Assembly (NCBI RefSeq): GCF_004352855.1
Contig: NZ_SJSC01000001.1
Location: 496,001 to 560,000, forward strand
Direction of reading: 5' to 3'
DNA: 64,000 nucleotides
Source: Marinomonas sp. KMM3893
GTDB taxonomy: Bacteria; Pseudomonadota; Gammaproteobacteria; Pseudomonadales; Marinomonadaceae
The notes under the pieces are model-generated. The model did no database searches and was not told where the DNA came from. It was given only the letters and a program-made list of their open reading frames with translations. Every line of letters starts with the position of its first letter. Position 1 is the stretch's first letter. Below, piece by piece: positions 56,332 through 64,000 of the stretch. A program made the translations under genes and the position numbers.

Positions 56332-57771
56332 TTAAGACGCTAGGCAGATAGCACGACCATGTTCATGCACTTCAACTAACTCTTTATGAAGGCTGCAAAT
56401 AGTTCGCTCGTAGTCTTCTTCATCCACCACGAACTGCATATCCACTTGACGCATCGATTGGTGCATCGCGATCACGTTAACATCTTGTTCAGCAATCGCT
56501 TTGACCGCTTTCGCCAACATACCAGTGGTTTTCATATCACTGCCAATAGCCGATACAATCGCCACTTTGCGTTGCGTGATTTCCGCATCAGGAAAACGCT
56601 CATGCAATACTTTCATAACGCGCTTGAGTATCTTCAAGTTAATCGCCAAGTAGTGAGTAATCGTATTGGCGTTAATGTCTTTGGCAATAATATGGATATT
56701 GAATTGACGTAGTACCTTAAGAATGGACACATCAAATAGGTCAATATCGCCAGACATATCTTGGTCAAACAATTCCACCGCAAACACACCGCGAGAACCC
56801 GCAATGATTTCGACACAAGGTGCATCACTGACATAATCGCCGGTGATTAAGGTGCCGGTGTGCTCTGGCTCGAAAGTATTTTTTACCCGCAATGCAATAT
56901 TATTTTGGCGTAGACCTTTGGCCGCTTTTGGATGGATCGCTTCCATCCCCAAGTTAGCAAGCTGGTCAGCCACATCGTAGTTAGTACGGCCAATCGGCAC
57001 CGCTTTATTTTCACCCACCAAACGAGGGTCAGCGCTGCTTAAGTGAAATTCTTTGTGAATCACAGCTTCACGCGCTTCTGTCAGCACCGCAATGCGACTA
57101 AAGATCATTTCACTGTAGCCACGATCAAAGGTAGACATTAAGCCCGTTTCACTATGAGCGTACCCTGTTGCAACTGGCAACTGAGTATTCAGGTCTACAC
57201 TCTTGAAGGTATCAAGAATGCGCTCGTCTAAAGACATGTGGTGAGCGGTGTTCCAACCTGTTAGATCGACAAATACCGCATTAACACCGTCGCGCTGCAA
57301 CAAGGTCGCCGTGTTCCAGGCACTGTGCGCTTCGCCAATACTGGCCAACATTTCACGCACCGTTGCCAAATGCTCACTCAGGGAAAAGTGACCGTGCTGG
57401 CACAAACGGTGAAGATCTTCTAGGCATTCTCGAGCGTCTTGTAAACGATGATTAATGAAGTCGTTTGCTTTATGCAGCAACTCACCTTCAAATAAAGAGG
57501 CGTTAATGGCCAACATTGAATCGCACACATCTTGTAGTGCAACAGACCAAGAATCTTGTTTACGCTCTAACGCGAATAATGCATAAACCCCAGGCTCACC
57601 CGTCTTTTTATGCTCAAGCAGTTTGTCTGTAATGCCGCCATAAGCCGACACAACAAAAATACGATTATAAAGATCGTTCGTTTGAACGGGTTTGAAAACT
57701 ATATTGTCACGCACCGAATGGTAGTCACTCATGGACGTACCACCGATTTTTTCAACTGTATGTTGTCCCAT
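56332..57771 (-). CDS. ask: aspartate kinase of the ectoine cluster
   Basis: Phosphorylates aspartate, giving precursor for ectoine through aspartate semialdehyde. The 479-residue protein matches the Ask_Ect type: opening HTVEKIGGTSMSDYHSVRDNI, YGGITDKLLEHKKTGEPGVY and a C-terminal ACT pair (KVAIVSAIGSDMKTTGMLAK, VNVIAMHQSMRQVDMQFVV). This type is adapted to osmotic stress in relatives. It is the fourth gene after ectABC but separated by 343 bases with a terminator and two palindromes, so it may have its own promoter. Confidence 0.93.
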   Translation of the reverse strand: MGQHTVEKIGGTSMSDYHSVRDNIVFKPVQTNDLYNRIFVVSAYGGITDKLLEHKKTGEPGVYALFALERKQDSWSVALQDVCDSMLAINASLFEGELLHKANDFINHRLQDARECLEDLHRLCQHGHFSLSEHLATVREMLASIGEAHSAWNTATLLQRDGVNAVFVDLTGWNTAHHMSLDERILDTFKSVDLNTQLPVATGYAHSETGLMSTFDRGYSEMIFSRIAVLTEAREAVIHKEFHLSSADPRLVGENKAVPIGRTNYDVADQLANLGMEAIHPKAAKGLRQNNIALRVKNTFEPEHTGTLITGDYVSDAPCVEIIAGSRGVFAVELFDQDMSGDIDLFDVSILKVLRQFNIHIIAKDINANTITHYLAINLKILKRVMKVLHERFPDAEITQRKVAIVSAIGSDMKTTGMLAKAVKAIAEQDVNVIAMHQSMRQVDMQFVVDEEDYERTICSLHKELVEVHEHGRAICLAS

Positions 57772-58114
57772 TTTACTTAACCTAATAAATTAAAGGGCTG
57801 AAGGGTAAACCACAGCCATGTTCAAACGCTGACGCTAATAGTGTCATAAGGTATGTTAAAAATTAAGTAGAAAAGTGACTTTTTAGCGCTTAATACTTGC
57901 CTCAACGCACGACGCTTTGGCTTCATTTATTGCTGACTAAATAGTCAGTAGGCGCCATACAACAAGGCGTCAAAAAAATACCAGCGTCCGCTATGAATAA
58001 ACGCAGCTGGAGGCCAATCGTCTCTACCTTGGTCAACGTTAAGAACGACATGAATGTCGTCGGATAGGAAGAAAAAAGCGCCTCATTCAAAGACGCTTTT
58101 TTTTGCTGAAAAGC
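57772..58114. other. ectC-ask intergenic region
   Basis: Contains no gene. It holds a terminator-like hairpin (58072-58104) just after ectC and two 16-base palindromes, CTGACTA-AA-TAGTCAG (57933-57948) and ACGACAT-GA-ATGTCGT (58045-58060), which may be regulator sites for ask. Confidence 0.6.
58072..58104 (-). terminator. intrinsic terminator after ectC
   Basis: AAAAAAGCG (58072-58080) pairs with CGCTTTTTT (58094-58102). Read on the minus strand it follows the ectC stop codon by about ten bases and is followed by a T run. Confidence 0.75.
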
Positions 58115-58504
58115 TTAATCAAGCAGCTCGTAAGCGCCTTCTGAATTATGGACTTCTTTACCGGTAATCGGTGGATTAAAAACGCACGCTAACTTCAACT
58201 CTTTAGAGGCTCGCAATGTGTGCGCGTCGTGTTTATCCAAGACATACACAACACCCGGTTTGATCTGGTGTTTTTGCCCTGTCTCTCGACTTTCTACTTC
58301 ACCTTCACCTGAAATACAGTACACAGATTCAAGGTGATTTTGATAATGCATATCAAAGTCTTTGCCTTCGTATATCGTGGTGATATGGAAGGAAAACCCC
58401 ATGTTATCTTCTTTTAATAACAGGCGAGTACTTTCCCAATTGCCGTCCGGAGAGACAACCCGGCGATCGGTCTTTTCACATTCGGCTAAATCACGTGCAA
58501 ACAT
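58115..58504 (-). CDS. ectC: ectoine synthase
   Basis: Cupin-fold enzyme that cyclises N-gamma-acetyl-diaminobutyrate to ectoine, 129 residues. [39 protein letters not shown] and [14 protein letters not shown] are diagnostic, including metal-binding Glu and His residues. It is the last gene of ectABC. Confidence 0.97.
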   Translation of the reverse strand: MFARDLAECEKTDRRVVSPDGNWESTRLLLKEDNMGFSFHITTIYEGKDFDMHYQNHLESVYCISGEGEVESRETGQKHQIKPGVVYVLDKHDAHTLRASKELKLACVFNPPITGKEVHNSEGAYELLD

Positions 58505-58641
58505 TCTGTTCTCCTGATAAATACTAAATCAATAAAGGCAGTGCTAAACACTACCGTGGCGACTTAAGGTGTTGAACTTACAATGTAGGCCACTCAAGTC
58601 AGAAACAGCGCCGCTCTAAAAGAGCGACGCATCAATAGACA

Positions 58642-59973
<1,332 letters not shown>

Positions 59974-60017
59974 TTAAAATATCAGTGGGTGACACGGTAC
60001 AGGGATCAGGACGCCTT

Positions 60018-60506
60018 CTAAAAAGGACCGATGCGAACCAAATACTCTGTGTCATGTTTGCCTTTAAAATGCGTTTCTTTGTCAAACTGAACCGACTCAT
60101 TTAATGGCGAATTCAATTGCTTCGCTAAGCTTCGAAATAAAGCCCATGAACCTTCGTTTGACCGGGTGATCGTAGTTTCAAGGTAACGAACCCCAGCACA
60201 GCTTGGTCGTGACAAAATGTCTCTAAGCATCTTTTTTGCTAAGCCTTTGCCACGCGCAGACTCATGTACAGCAACCTGCCAAACAAATAAGGTGTCCGTT
60301 TTTGCAGGCAATAAATAACCTGAGATAAAACCAACCAGCGCATCATCCAGTTCAGCGGCGACGCTGGTGTCACTAAAATGATCACACTGCAGTAAATTGC
60401 AATAAACCGAATTCGTATCAAGTGGCGCACAGTCAGCCACCAACTGATTGACTTCCATACCATTTAACGCACTTGGTTTTTTCAGCTCTAACTTTTCTAT
60501 AGTCAT
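60018..60506 (-). CDS. ectA: diaminobutyrate acetyltransferase
   Basis: GNAT enzyme that acetylates diaminobutyrate, the first committed step to ectoine, 162 residues. The acetyl-CoA loop is VAVHESARGKGLAKKML, and the tail FKGKHDTEYLVRIGPF is typical of EctA. The start at 60506 (MTIEKLELKKPS) fits relatives; an ATG four codons upstream (60518) is possible. No ectoine hydroxylase gene or ectR regulator is next to the cluster. Confidence 0.94.
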   Translation of the reverse strand: MTIEKLELKKPSALNGMEVNQLVADCAPLDTNSVYCNLLQCDHFSDTSVAAELDDALVGFISGYLLPAKTDTLFVWQVAVHESARGKGLAKKMLRDILSRPSCAGVRYLETTITRSNEGSWALFRSLAKQLNSPLNESVQFDKETHFKGKHDTEYLVRIGPF

Positions 60507-60562
60507 AATTTGACCCATTAGACAACAAAACAATAAACCAATATCACACCAGCTCAAAGTTC

Positions 60563-60607
60563 AAAAAAACGCCCTAAATCAATAAAAAAACTATCGTCAT
60601 AGGGCGT
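60563..60607 (-). terminator. terminator-like hairpin in the ectA leader
   Basis: Read on the minus strand, ACGCCCTA (60607-60600) pairs with TAGGGCGT (60576-60569) around a 23-base loop and runs into TTTTTTT. It lies between a candidate promoter and ectA, about 56 bases before the start codon, where a terminator would act as an attenuator. Confidence 0.65.
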
Positions 60608-60612
60608 GAGCT

Positions 60613-60634
60613 GACATCAAATTGATTTGATGTC
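60613..60634. repeat. perfect hairpin/palindrome at the predicted ectA transcription start
   Basis: GACATCAAA (60613-60621) and TTTGATGTC (60626-60634) flank TTGA. It overlaps the expected transcription start of the candidate promoter, so it could be a repressor site as DNA or a 5' hairpin as RNA. Confidence 0.7.
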
Positions 60635-60639
60635 TAATC

Positions 60640-60667
60640 ATTCTATCGAGTTAAAAGACAATGTCCA
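60640..60667 (-). promoter_or_regulatory. candidate sigma-70 promoter for ectABC
   Basis: On the minus strand, TGGACA (60667-60662) and TAGAAT (60645-60640) match the -35 and -10 consensus at five of six positions each, with a 16-base spacer. The start of transcription would fall near 60633. Confidence 0.55.
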
Positions 60668-60958
60668 GCGCTTATTTAGAGCACTAATGTTTTGTTGTGG
60701 AAGTATTTGACTGCGAGAAATGTCGCTATCCCTTGCCCTCTCTTGCTTTCCGAGAAATAACAGGATTCTTCATTTTCCCGTAAAAAATGTCATTTTTTGT
60801 TGCATGATGAGAACAAAATTCGGAAAATCTCGCCCCTAAATAAAGTCTTCCCTAAAAATAGATCCCTTAAATAAAGTGGGAATTATTGAGTGGTCTTAAT
60901 AAGAAGAGACTTTGTTCGCTGTTTATATATTTTGTTTTCAACTATTTAGAGATCATTT

Positions 60959-62305
60959 ATGCAAGAAAAAACATCCATCCAAGGCTCGTGGGCGAGTCGT
61001 TGGATTTTTATTATGGCGGCCACGGGATCGGCTGTCGGTTTGGGCAATATTTGGAAGTTTCCTTACATTACAGGTGAGAATGGCGGTGGCGCTTTTGTAC
61101 TCGTGTATCTAGTCTGTATTTTATTGGTTGGTATTCCAATCATGATGACGGAGGTTTTCATTGGCCGCCGAGCTCGAAAAAACCCGATTCACGCGCTAGA
61201 AGATGTGGCAGAAGAATCCGAAACAACCCGCGCTTGGGGTTTGATCGGTGTAATGGGGCTGCTATCTGGCGTACTTATCTTCTCTTTCTATTCTGTTGTT
61301 GCTGGCTGGGTACTTCACTACATCAAAGCCATGGCAACGGGCGAGCTTGCAGGCGCTACCTCTGAGCAAGCCAGTGCCGCGTTTAACGCTTTATTAGCAG
61401 ACCCAATGACCTTGCTAGGCTGGCACACACTGTTCACCATTATGACAATTATAGTAGTCGCACGTGGTGTAAACAAAGGCTTAGAAACAGCCACCCGCAT
61501 CATGATGCCAGCACTTTTCGTCCTGCTATTGGTGTTGTTTGGTTACGCAATGACAACCAGCGGCTTCTCTGCTGGCTGGCATTTCATGTTTGACTTTGAT
61601 TTCAGCAAAATAACGTGGGATTCCGTATTAGTCGCATTAGGTCACTCATTCTTCACCCTATCCTTGGGGATGGGTACTATCATGGCTTACGGCTCTTACA
61701 TGCCTAAGAAAGCTTCTATTGGCAGCACAGTCCTAGCCATAGGCGCATTGGATACCTTAGTTGCCTTGGTTGCGGGTCTTTGTATTTTCCCAATCATTTT
61801 CGCTAATGGTATGGATCCTGCGGCTGGCCCAGGTTTGATGTTTATCTCTTTGCCTGTTGCTTTTGGACAAATGCCTGGCGGCCAGTTCTTTGGCTTCCTA
61901 TTCTTTGTTCTGGTTGGCGTTGCCGCTTGGACTTCTGCAATCTCTCTAATGGAGCCGACTGTTGCTTACCTAGTTGAGCGCTTTAAAATGGGTCGTTGGA
62001 AAGCCTCCATACTCTTAGGCTCTGCAGTTTGGGCTTTGGGTATTGCTTGCCTAGGTTCTTTCAGCTTTATGAGTGATGTCACTATGTTCGGCAAAACAAC
62101 GTTCGACTTCTTAGATTACATTACCGCCAATATCATGATGCCGCTTGGTGGTATTTTGACCGCTATCTTTGCTGGCTGGTTTGTTAAAAGCAAATACGCG
62201 AAAGAAGAACTTAGCATTTCTGATGCCTTTTATCGCTTCTGGCGATTCGCAATTCGCTTCATTGCCCCGATCGCCATTGCGATTGTGTTCTATCTGAACC
62301 TGTAA
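60959..62305 (+). CDS. sodium-dependent transporter of the NSS/SNF family
   Basis: A 448-residue LeuT-fold symporter with about 11 TM helices. The TM1 signature is MAATGSAVGLGNIWKFPYIT, followed by GENGGGAFVLVYLVCILLVGIP. It probably takes up an amino acid or related solute with sodium; the substrate cannot be named. Position next to ectoine genes is suggestive but not evidence of osmolyte transport. The 400 bases between ectA and this gene hold the divergent promoters and the leader structures listed. Confidence 0.92.
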   Translation: MQEKTSIQGSWASRWIFIMAATGSAVGLGNIWKFPYITGENGGGAFVLVYLVCILLVGIPIMMTEVFIGRRARKNPIHALEDVAEESETTRAWGLIGVMGLLSGVLIFSFYSVVAGWVLHYIKAMATGELAGATSEQASAAFNALLADPMTLLGWHTLFTIMTIIVVARGVNKGLETATRIMMPALFVLLLVLFGYAMTTSGFSAGWHFMFDFDFSKITWDSVLVALGHSFFTLSLGMGTIMAYGSYMPKKASIGSTVLAIGALDTLVALVAGLCIFPIIFANGMDPAAGPGLMFISLPVAFGQMPGGQFFGFLFFVLVGVAAWTSAISLMEPTVAYLVERFKMGRWKASILLGSAVWALGIACLGSFSFMSDVTMFGKTTFDFLDYITANIMMPLGGILTAIFAGWFVKSKYAKEELSISDAFYRFWRFAIRFIAPIAIAIVFYLNL

Positions 62306-62320
62306 TGAGGCCATAGTACG

Positions 62321-62358
62321 AAAAAAGCCCCGTTGACAAGGCGTCACGGGGCTTTTTT
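62321..62358 (+). terminator. intrinsic terminator after the NSS transporter
   Basis: AAAAAAGCCCCGT (62321-62333) pairs with ACGGGGCTTTTTT (62346-62358). It can act in both directions. Confidence 0.92.
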
Positions 62359-62425
62359 ATGGCGTATTCTTGATCTGAGGAAAAACACCAAAGACGCTCT
62401 ACATTCGCGTCTTATCATACCAAGA

Positions 62426-62683
62426 TCACATGCCTCTTAGGGCGTAACTTTCACTCGCTGCTTGCCAAGCATTATCAAACTTTGATGCTTTCTTCATGCT
62501 GTGATTTTTCTTCGTGCTGTCATGTTTTGTCCAAAACAGCTCATGAAAGTAAAAAGCAACCGTGTTAATCGCAGGCTCAACAATGGCAACCAAGCCACCA
62601 ACAATAAAACTTCCAGTAATTAAATAAGCCACGCTAAAGGCAATGGTAAAGTGCATAACAGCAAAAGTAATGGTCTTAGTCAT
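62426..62683 (-). CDS. DUF2061-family small membrane protein
   Basis: An 85-residue protein with two TM segments (about 5-22 and 26-44) and the DUF2061 pattern SVAYLITGSFIVGGLVAIVEP followed by NTVAFYFHELFW. Function is unknown. Its promoter region contains an inverted repeat ATAGATAA/TTATCTAT (62734-62741 and 62754-62761). Confidence 0.85.
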   Translation of the reverse strand: MTKTITFAVMHFTIAFSVAYLITGSFIVGGLVAIVEPAINTVAFYFHELFWTKHDSTKKNHSMKKASKFDNAWQAASESYALRGM

Positions 62684-62791
62684 GTGATTCTCCTCGTTTT
62701 GTCTCTTAGTTATAGACTACTCGAGGCACATAAATAGATAAAATATATTATTGTTATCTATCTAATAGTTTTTTAAATTCACACAATCCAT

Positions 62792-63691
62792 TTACTCCTC
62801 ACCACCTAGCCTTTCTAGTGTCGCCGTCACGCCTTCTAACGCCTCAGAATACACCTTCACCGAGCCAATTTCAGTCATGTCATCAGCGTGCGCCGCTAAC
62901 CAGAAACTGGCACCAATTAAGGCAACTGGCTCACCCCATGCATCCAATGCAGTAATCAAATCCGTGGATTTAGGTGCGAGTTCATTTTCACAAAATGCAA
63001 TAAGTGCACTCGGCTCAAGCCCTTCTATCAGTGCTTGCCAATCTTGGCCAGAGGACATATTGGGCAAAACACAACAAGCGAAACCTTGATCGCTAAACAG
63101 CGCAGACGCCATATAACACCAAAGTGTACGCTCTCCATACAACCCAGTAATTAACACCTTAGGGGCATTTACATGTTGGTTTTTAAGCGACGCAAGACGG
63201 CCAGCTAAACAACGACTCAATACTGCGTTGCAGAAGCGCGCATGCACACCAACAGTCAGTTGTTCTAGGCTGGGCAATATCCAATTTTTAAACGCTACTA
63301 AAGGAGGATATTGGGAGAATATCTGCTGATATAAATGCTCTATTTTATCTTCATTAAATTGTCGTGACAGATTGATCAATGAAGCCTGCCACTCTATCCA
63401 TTCCGTTGCTGGGGTAACATTTTCAGCACTTTCCTCACGATCAAGCAATGCTCTGACTTTACTCACGGCCACACCTTGTTGCACCCATCGAACAATGGCG
63501 TCAACGCGCGCAACATCCTCTTCACTGTAAAGTCGATGGCCCTTTTCTGTACGCTGCGGTTTAAGCAAACCATAGCGGCGCTCCCATGCTCTTAAGGTCA
63601 CAGAATTCACCCCAGTTTTTGCCGATAGAGTACGAATAGGAAAATTCACCTCTTCGCTTTCTGTGTTCAACTCAATCATATCTTGGTCCAC
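62792..63691 (-). CDS. MerR-family regulator, LitR/CarH-like without cobalamin motifs
   Basis: A 299-residue regulator. The N-terminal HTH is IRTLSAKTGVNSVTLRAWER followed by KGHRLYSEEDVARVDAIVRW. The C-terminal half has the layout of LitR/CarH light sensors, but the W-x9-EH motif is absent (the region reads VGVHARFCNAVLSRCLAGRL) and the lower ligand motif E/D-x-H-x2-G appears as GERTLW, so it probably does not bind B12. The start is uncertain: GTG 63691 has AAGGA nine bases upstream; an ATG at 63778 lacks a site. It is divergent from a flavoprotein gene. Confidence 0.82.
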   Translation of the reverse strand: MDQDMIELNTESEEVNFPIRTLSAKTGVNSVTLRAWERRYGLLKPQRTEKGHRLYSEEDVARVDAIVRWVQQGVAVSKVRALLDREESAENVTPATEWIEWQASLINLSRQFNEDKIEHLYQQIFSQYPPLVAFKNWILPSLEQLTVGVHARFCNAVLSRCLAGRLASLKNQHVNAPKVLITGLYGERTLWCYMASALFSDQGFACCVLPNMSSGQDWQALIEGLEPSALIAFCENELAPKSTDLITALDAWGEPVALIGASFWLAAHADDMTEIGSVKVYSEALEGVTATLERLGGEE

Positions 63692-63802
63692 TTGATCACT
63701 TCCTTTCTTATTATCCGCCTCTATTACTTGGCGCCACCAAACGCAGTCTTTCAGCGCCATGATGGCTTTCGAGTTCATTAATAATAGTTGATATCAAAAT
63801 AT

Positions 63803-63898
63803 TATACAGTGTTTCTTTTTGTACAACACTATTGCTTTTGTTATACGAGCTACTATATTGTATAAGAATAAGTGTTACAAAACTAAAGGATGTACAAG
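63803..63898. promoter_or_regulatory. divergent control region with recurring TTGTACAA-like boxes
   Basis: TTATACAG (63803), TTGTACAA (63819), TTATACGA (63841), TTGTATAA (63858) and TGTACAAG (63891) recur between the MerR gene and the flavoprotein gene. LitR/CarH regulators bind arrays of similar sites in related systems. Confidence 0.5.
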
Positions 63899-63899
63899 T

Positions 63900-64000
63900 A
63901 TGAAGCATGCCCAGATACCCACAAACACTTCGTTACTCTACGATGTCGCCATTATTGGTGCGGGCATTGCTGGAAGCCTTTGTGCAAACCTATTAAGCAA
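63900..64000 (+). CDS. FAD/NAD(P)-binding oxidoreductase, N-terminal part (cut by window edge)
   Basis: The first 33 codons read YDVAIIGAGIAGSLCANLLS after a short leader, the GxGxxG dinucleotide-binding fold of flavoproteins. AAAGGA precedes the ATG. In light-response clusters controlled by LitR-like regulators, genes for a flavoprotein, photolyase and lipid enzymes often follow; only the start is visible here. Confidence 0.75.
   Translation, partial: MKHAQIPTNTSLLYDVAIIGAGIAGSLCANLLS

Overview
The window is a gap-free stretch of a moderate-GC gammaproteobacterial chromosome. It carries no rRNA, tRNA, insertion sequence, phage gene or CRISPR array that I can see. Gene content and order fit a marine member of the Oceanospirillales, most likely Marinomonas or a close relative. 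The pointers are ectABC with its dedicated aspartate kinase, urtABCDE joined to ureDABC-EFG, a gacS/cysM/rlmD neighbourhood like that of Pseudomonas, and malate synthase G beside a 534-residue isocitrate lyase. The genus assignment is inference; no search was run.

Region by region. 1-5.1 kb: rlmD (cut by the left edge), cysM, a small lipoprotein and the hybrid kinase gacS. 4.7-10.2 kb: the core operon lepA-lepB-rnc-era-recO-acpS on the minus strand, with pdxJ missing from its usual place between recO and acpS. 10.5-17.5 kb: ribE, divergent glgC and glgA, a periplasmic solute-binding protein and PBP1b (mrcB). 17.6-23.3 kb: a small ORF, a Rieske protein, grxB and modABC in an apparent run, then an HD hydrolase and a Gate-domain membrane protein. 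23.4-28.6 kb: cell-envelope genes, namely ompW with an FNR-like box, an EamA transporter, a DUF2057 protein, two unusual small lipoproteins and a phytase-like lipoprotein. 28.8-34.4 kb: the glyoxylate shunt (glcB, aceA) with a divergent XRE-type regulator. 34.7-41.7 kb: a divergent PRPP-synthetase-like gene, an unknown protein, a tetR-adh pair behind a palindrome, a 2OG-Fe(II) oxygenase, a DUF938 methyltransferase and a GST. 42-53.8 kb: urea import and urease. 54-56.3 kb: a CHASE-GGDEF-EAL protein. 56.3-60.5 kb: ectoine synthesis. 61-64 kb: an NSS-family sodium symporter, a DUF2061 protein, and a MerR regulator divergent from a flavoprotein that the right edge cuts.

How the parts fit. UrtABCDE imports urea. 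UreABC, matured by UreD/E/F/G with a HupE/UreJ-type metal permease, hydrolyses it to ammonia and CO2. Ask, EctB, EctA and EctC turn aspartate into ectoine, the osmoprotectant. GlcB and AceA let the cell grow on acetate or fatty acids. ModABC supplies molybdate.

The most interesting signals are regulatory. Upstream of ectA there is a candidate promoter, a perfect hairpin at the predicted transcription start, and an intrinsic-terminator-like hairpin before the gene, which looks like an attenuator or a small RNA. A terminator separates urtA from urtB. Palindromes that may be operators precede the glyoxylate regulator, tetR, the EamA transporter and urtA. The terminal MerR protein resembles LitR/CarH light regulators but lacks the cobalamin-binding signatures.
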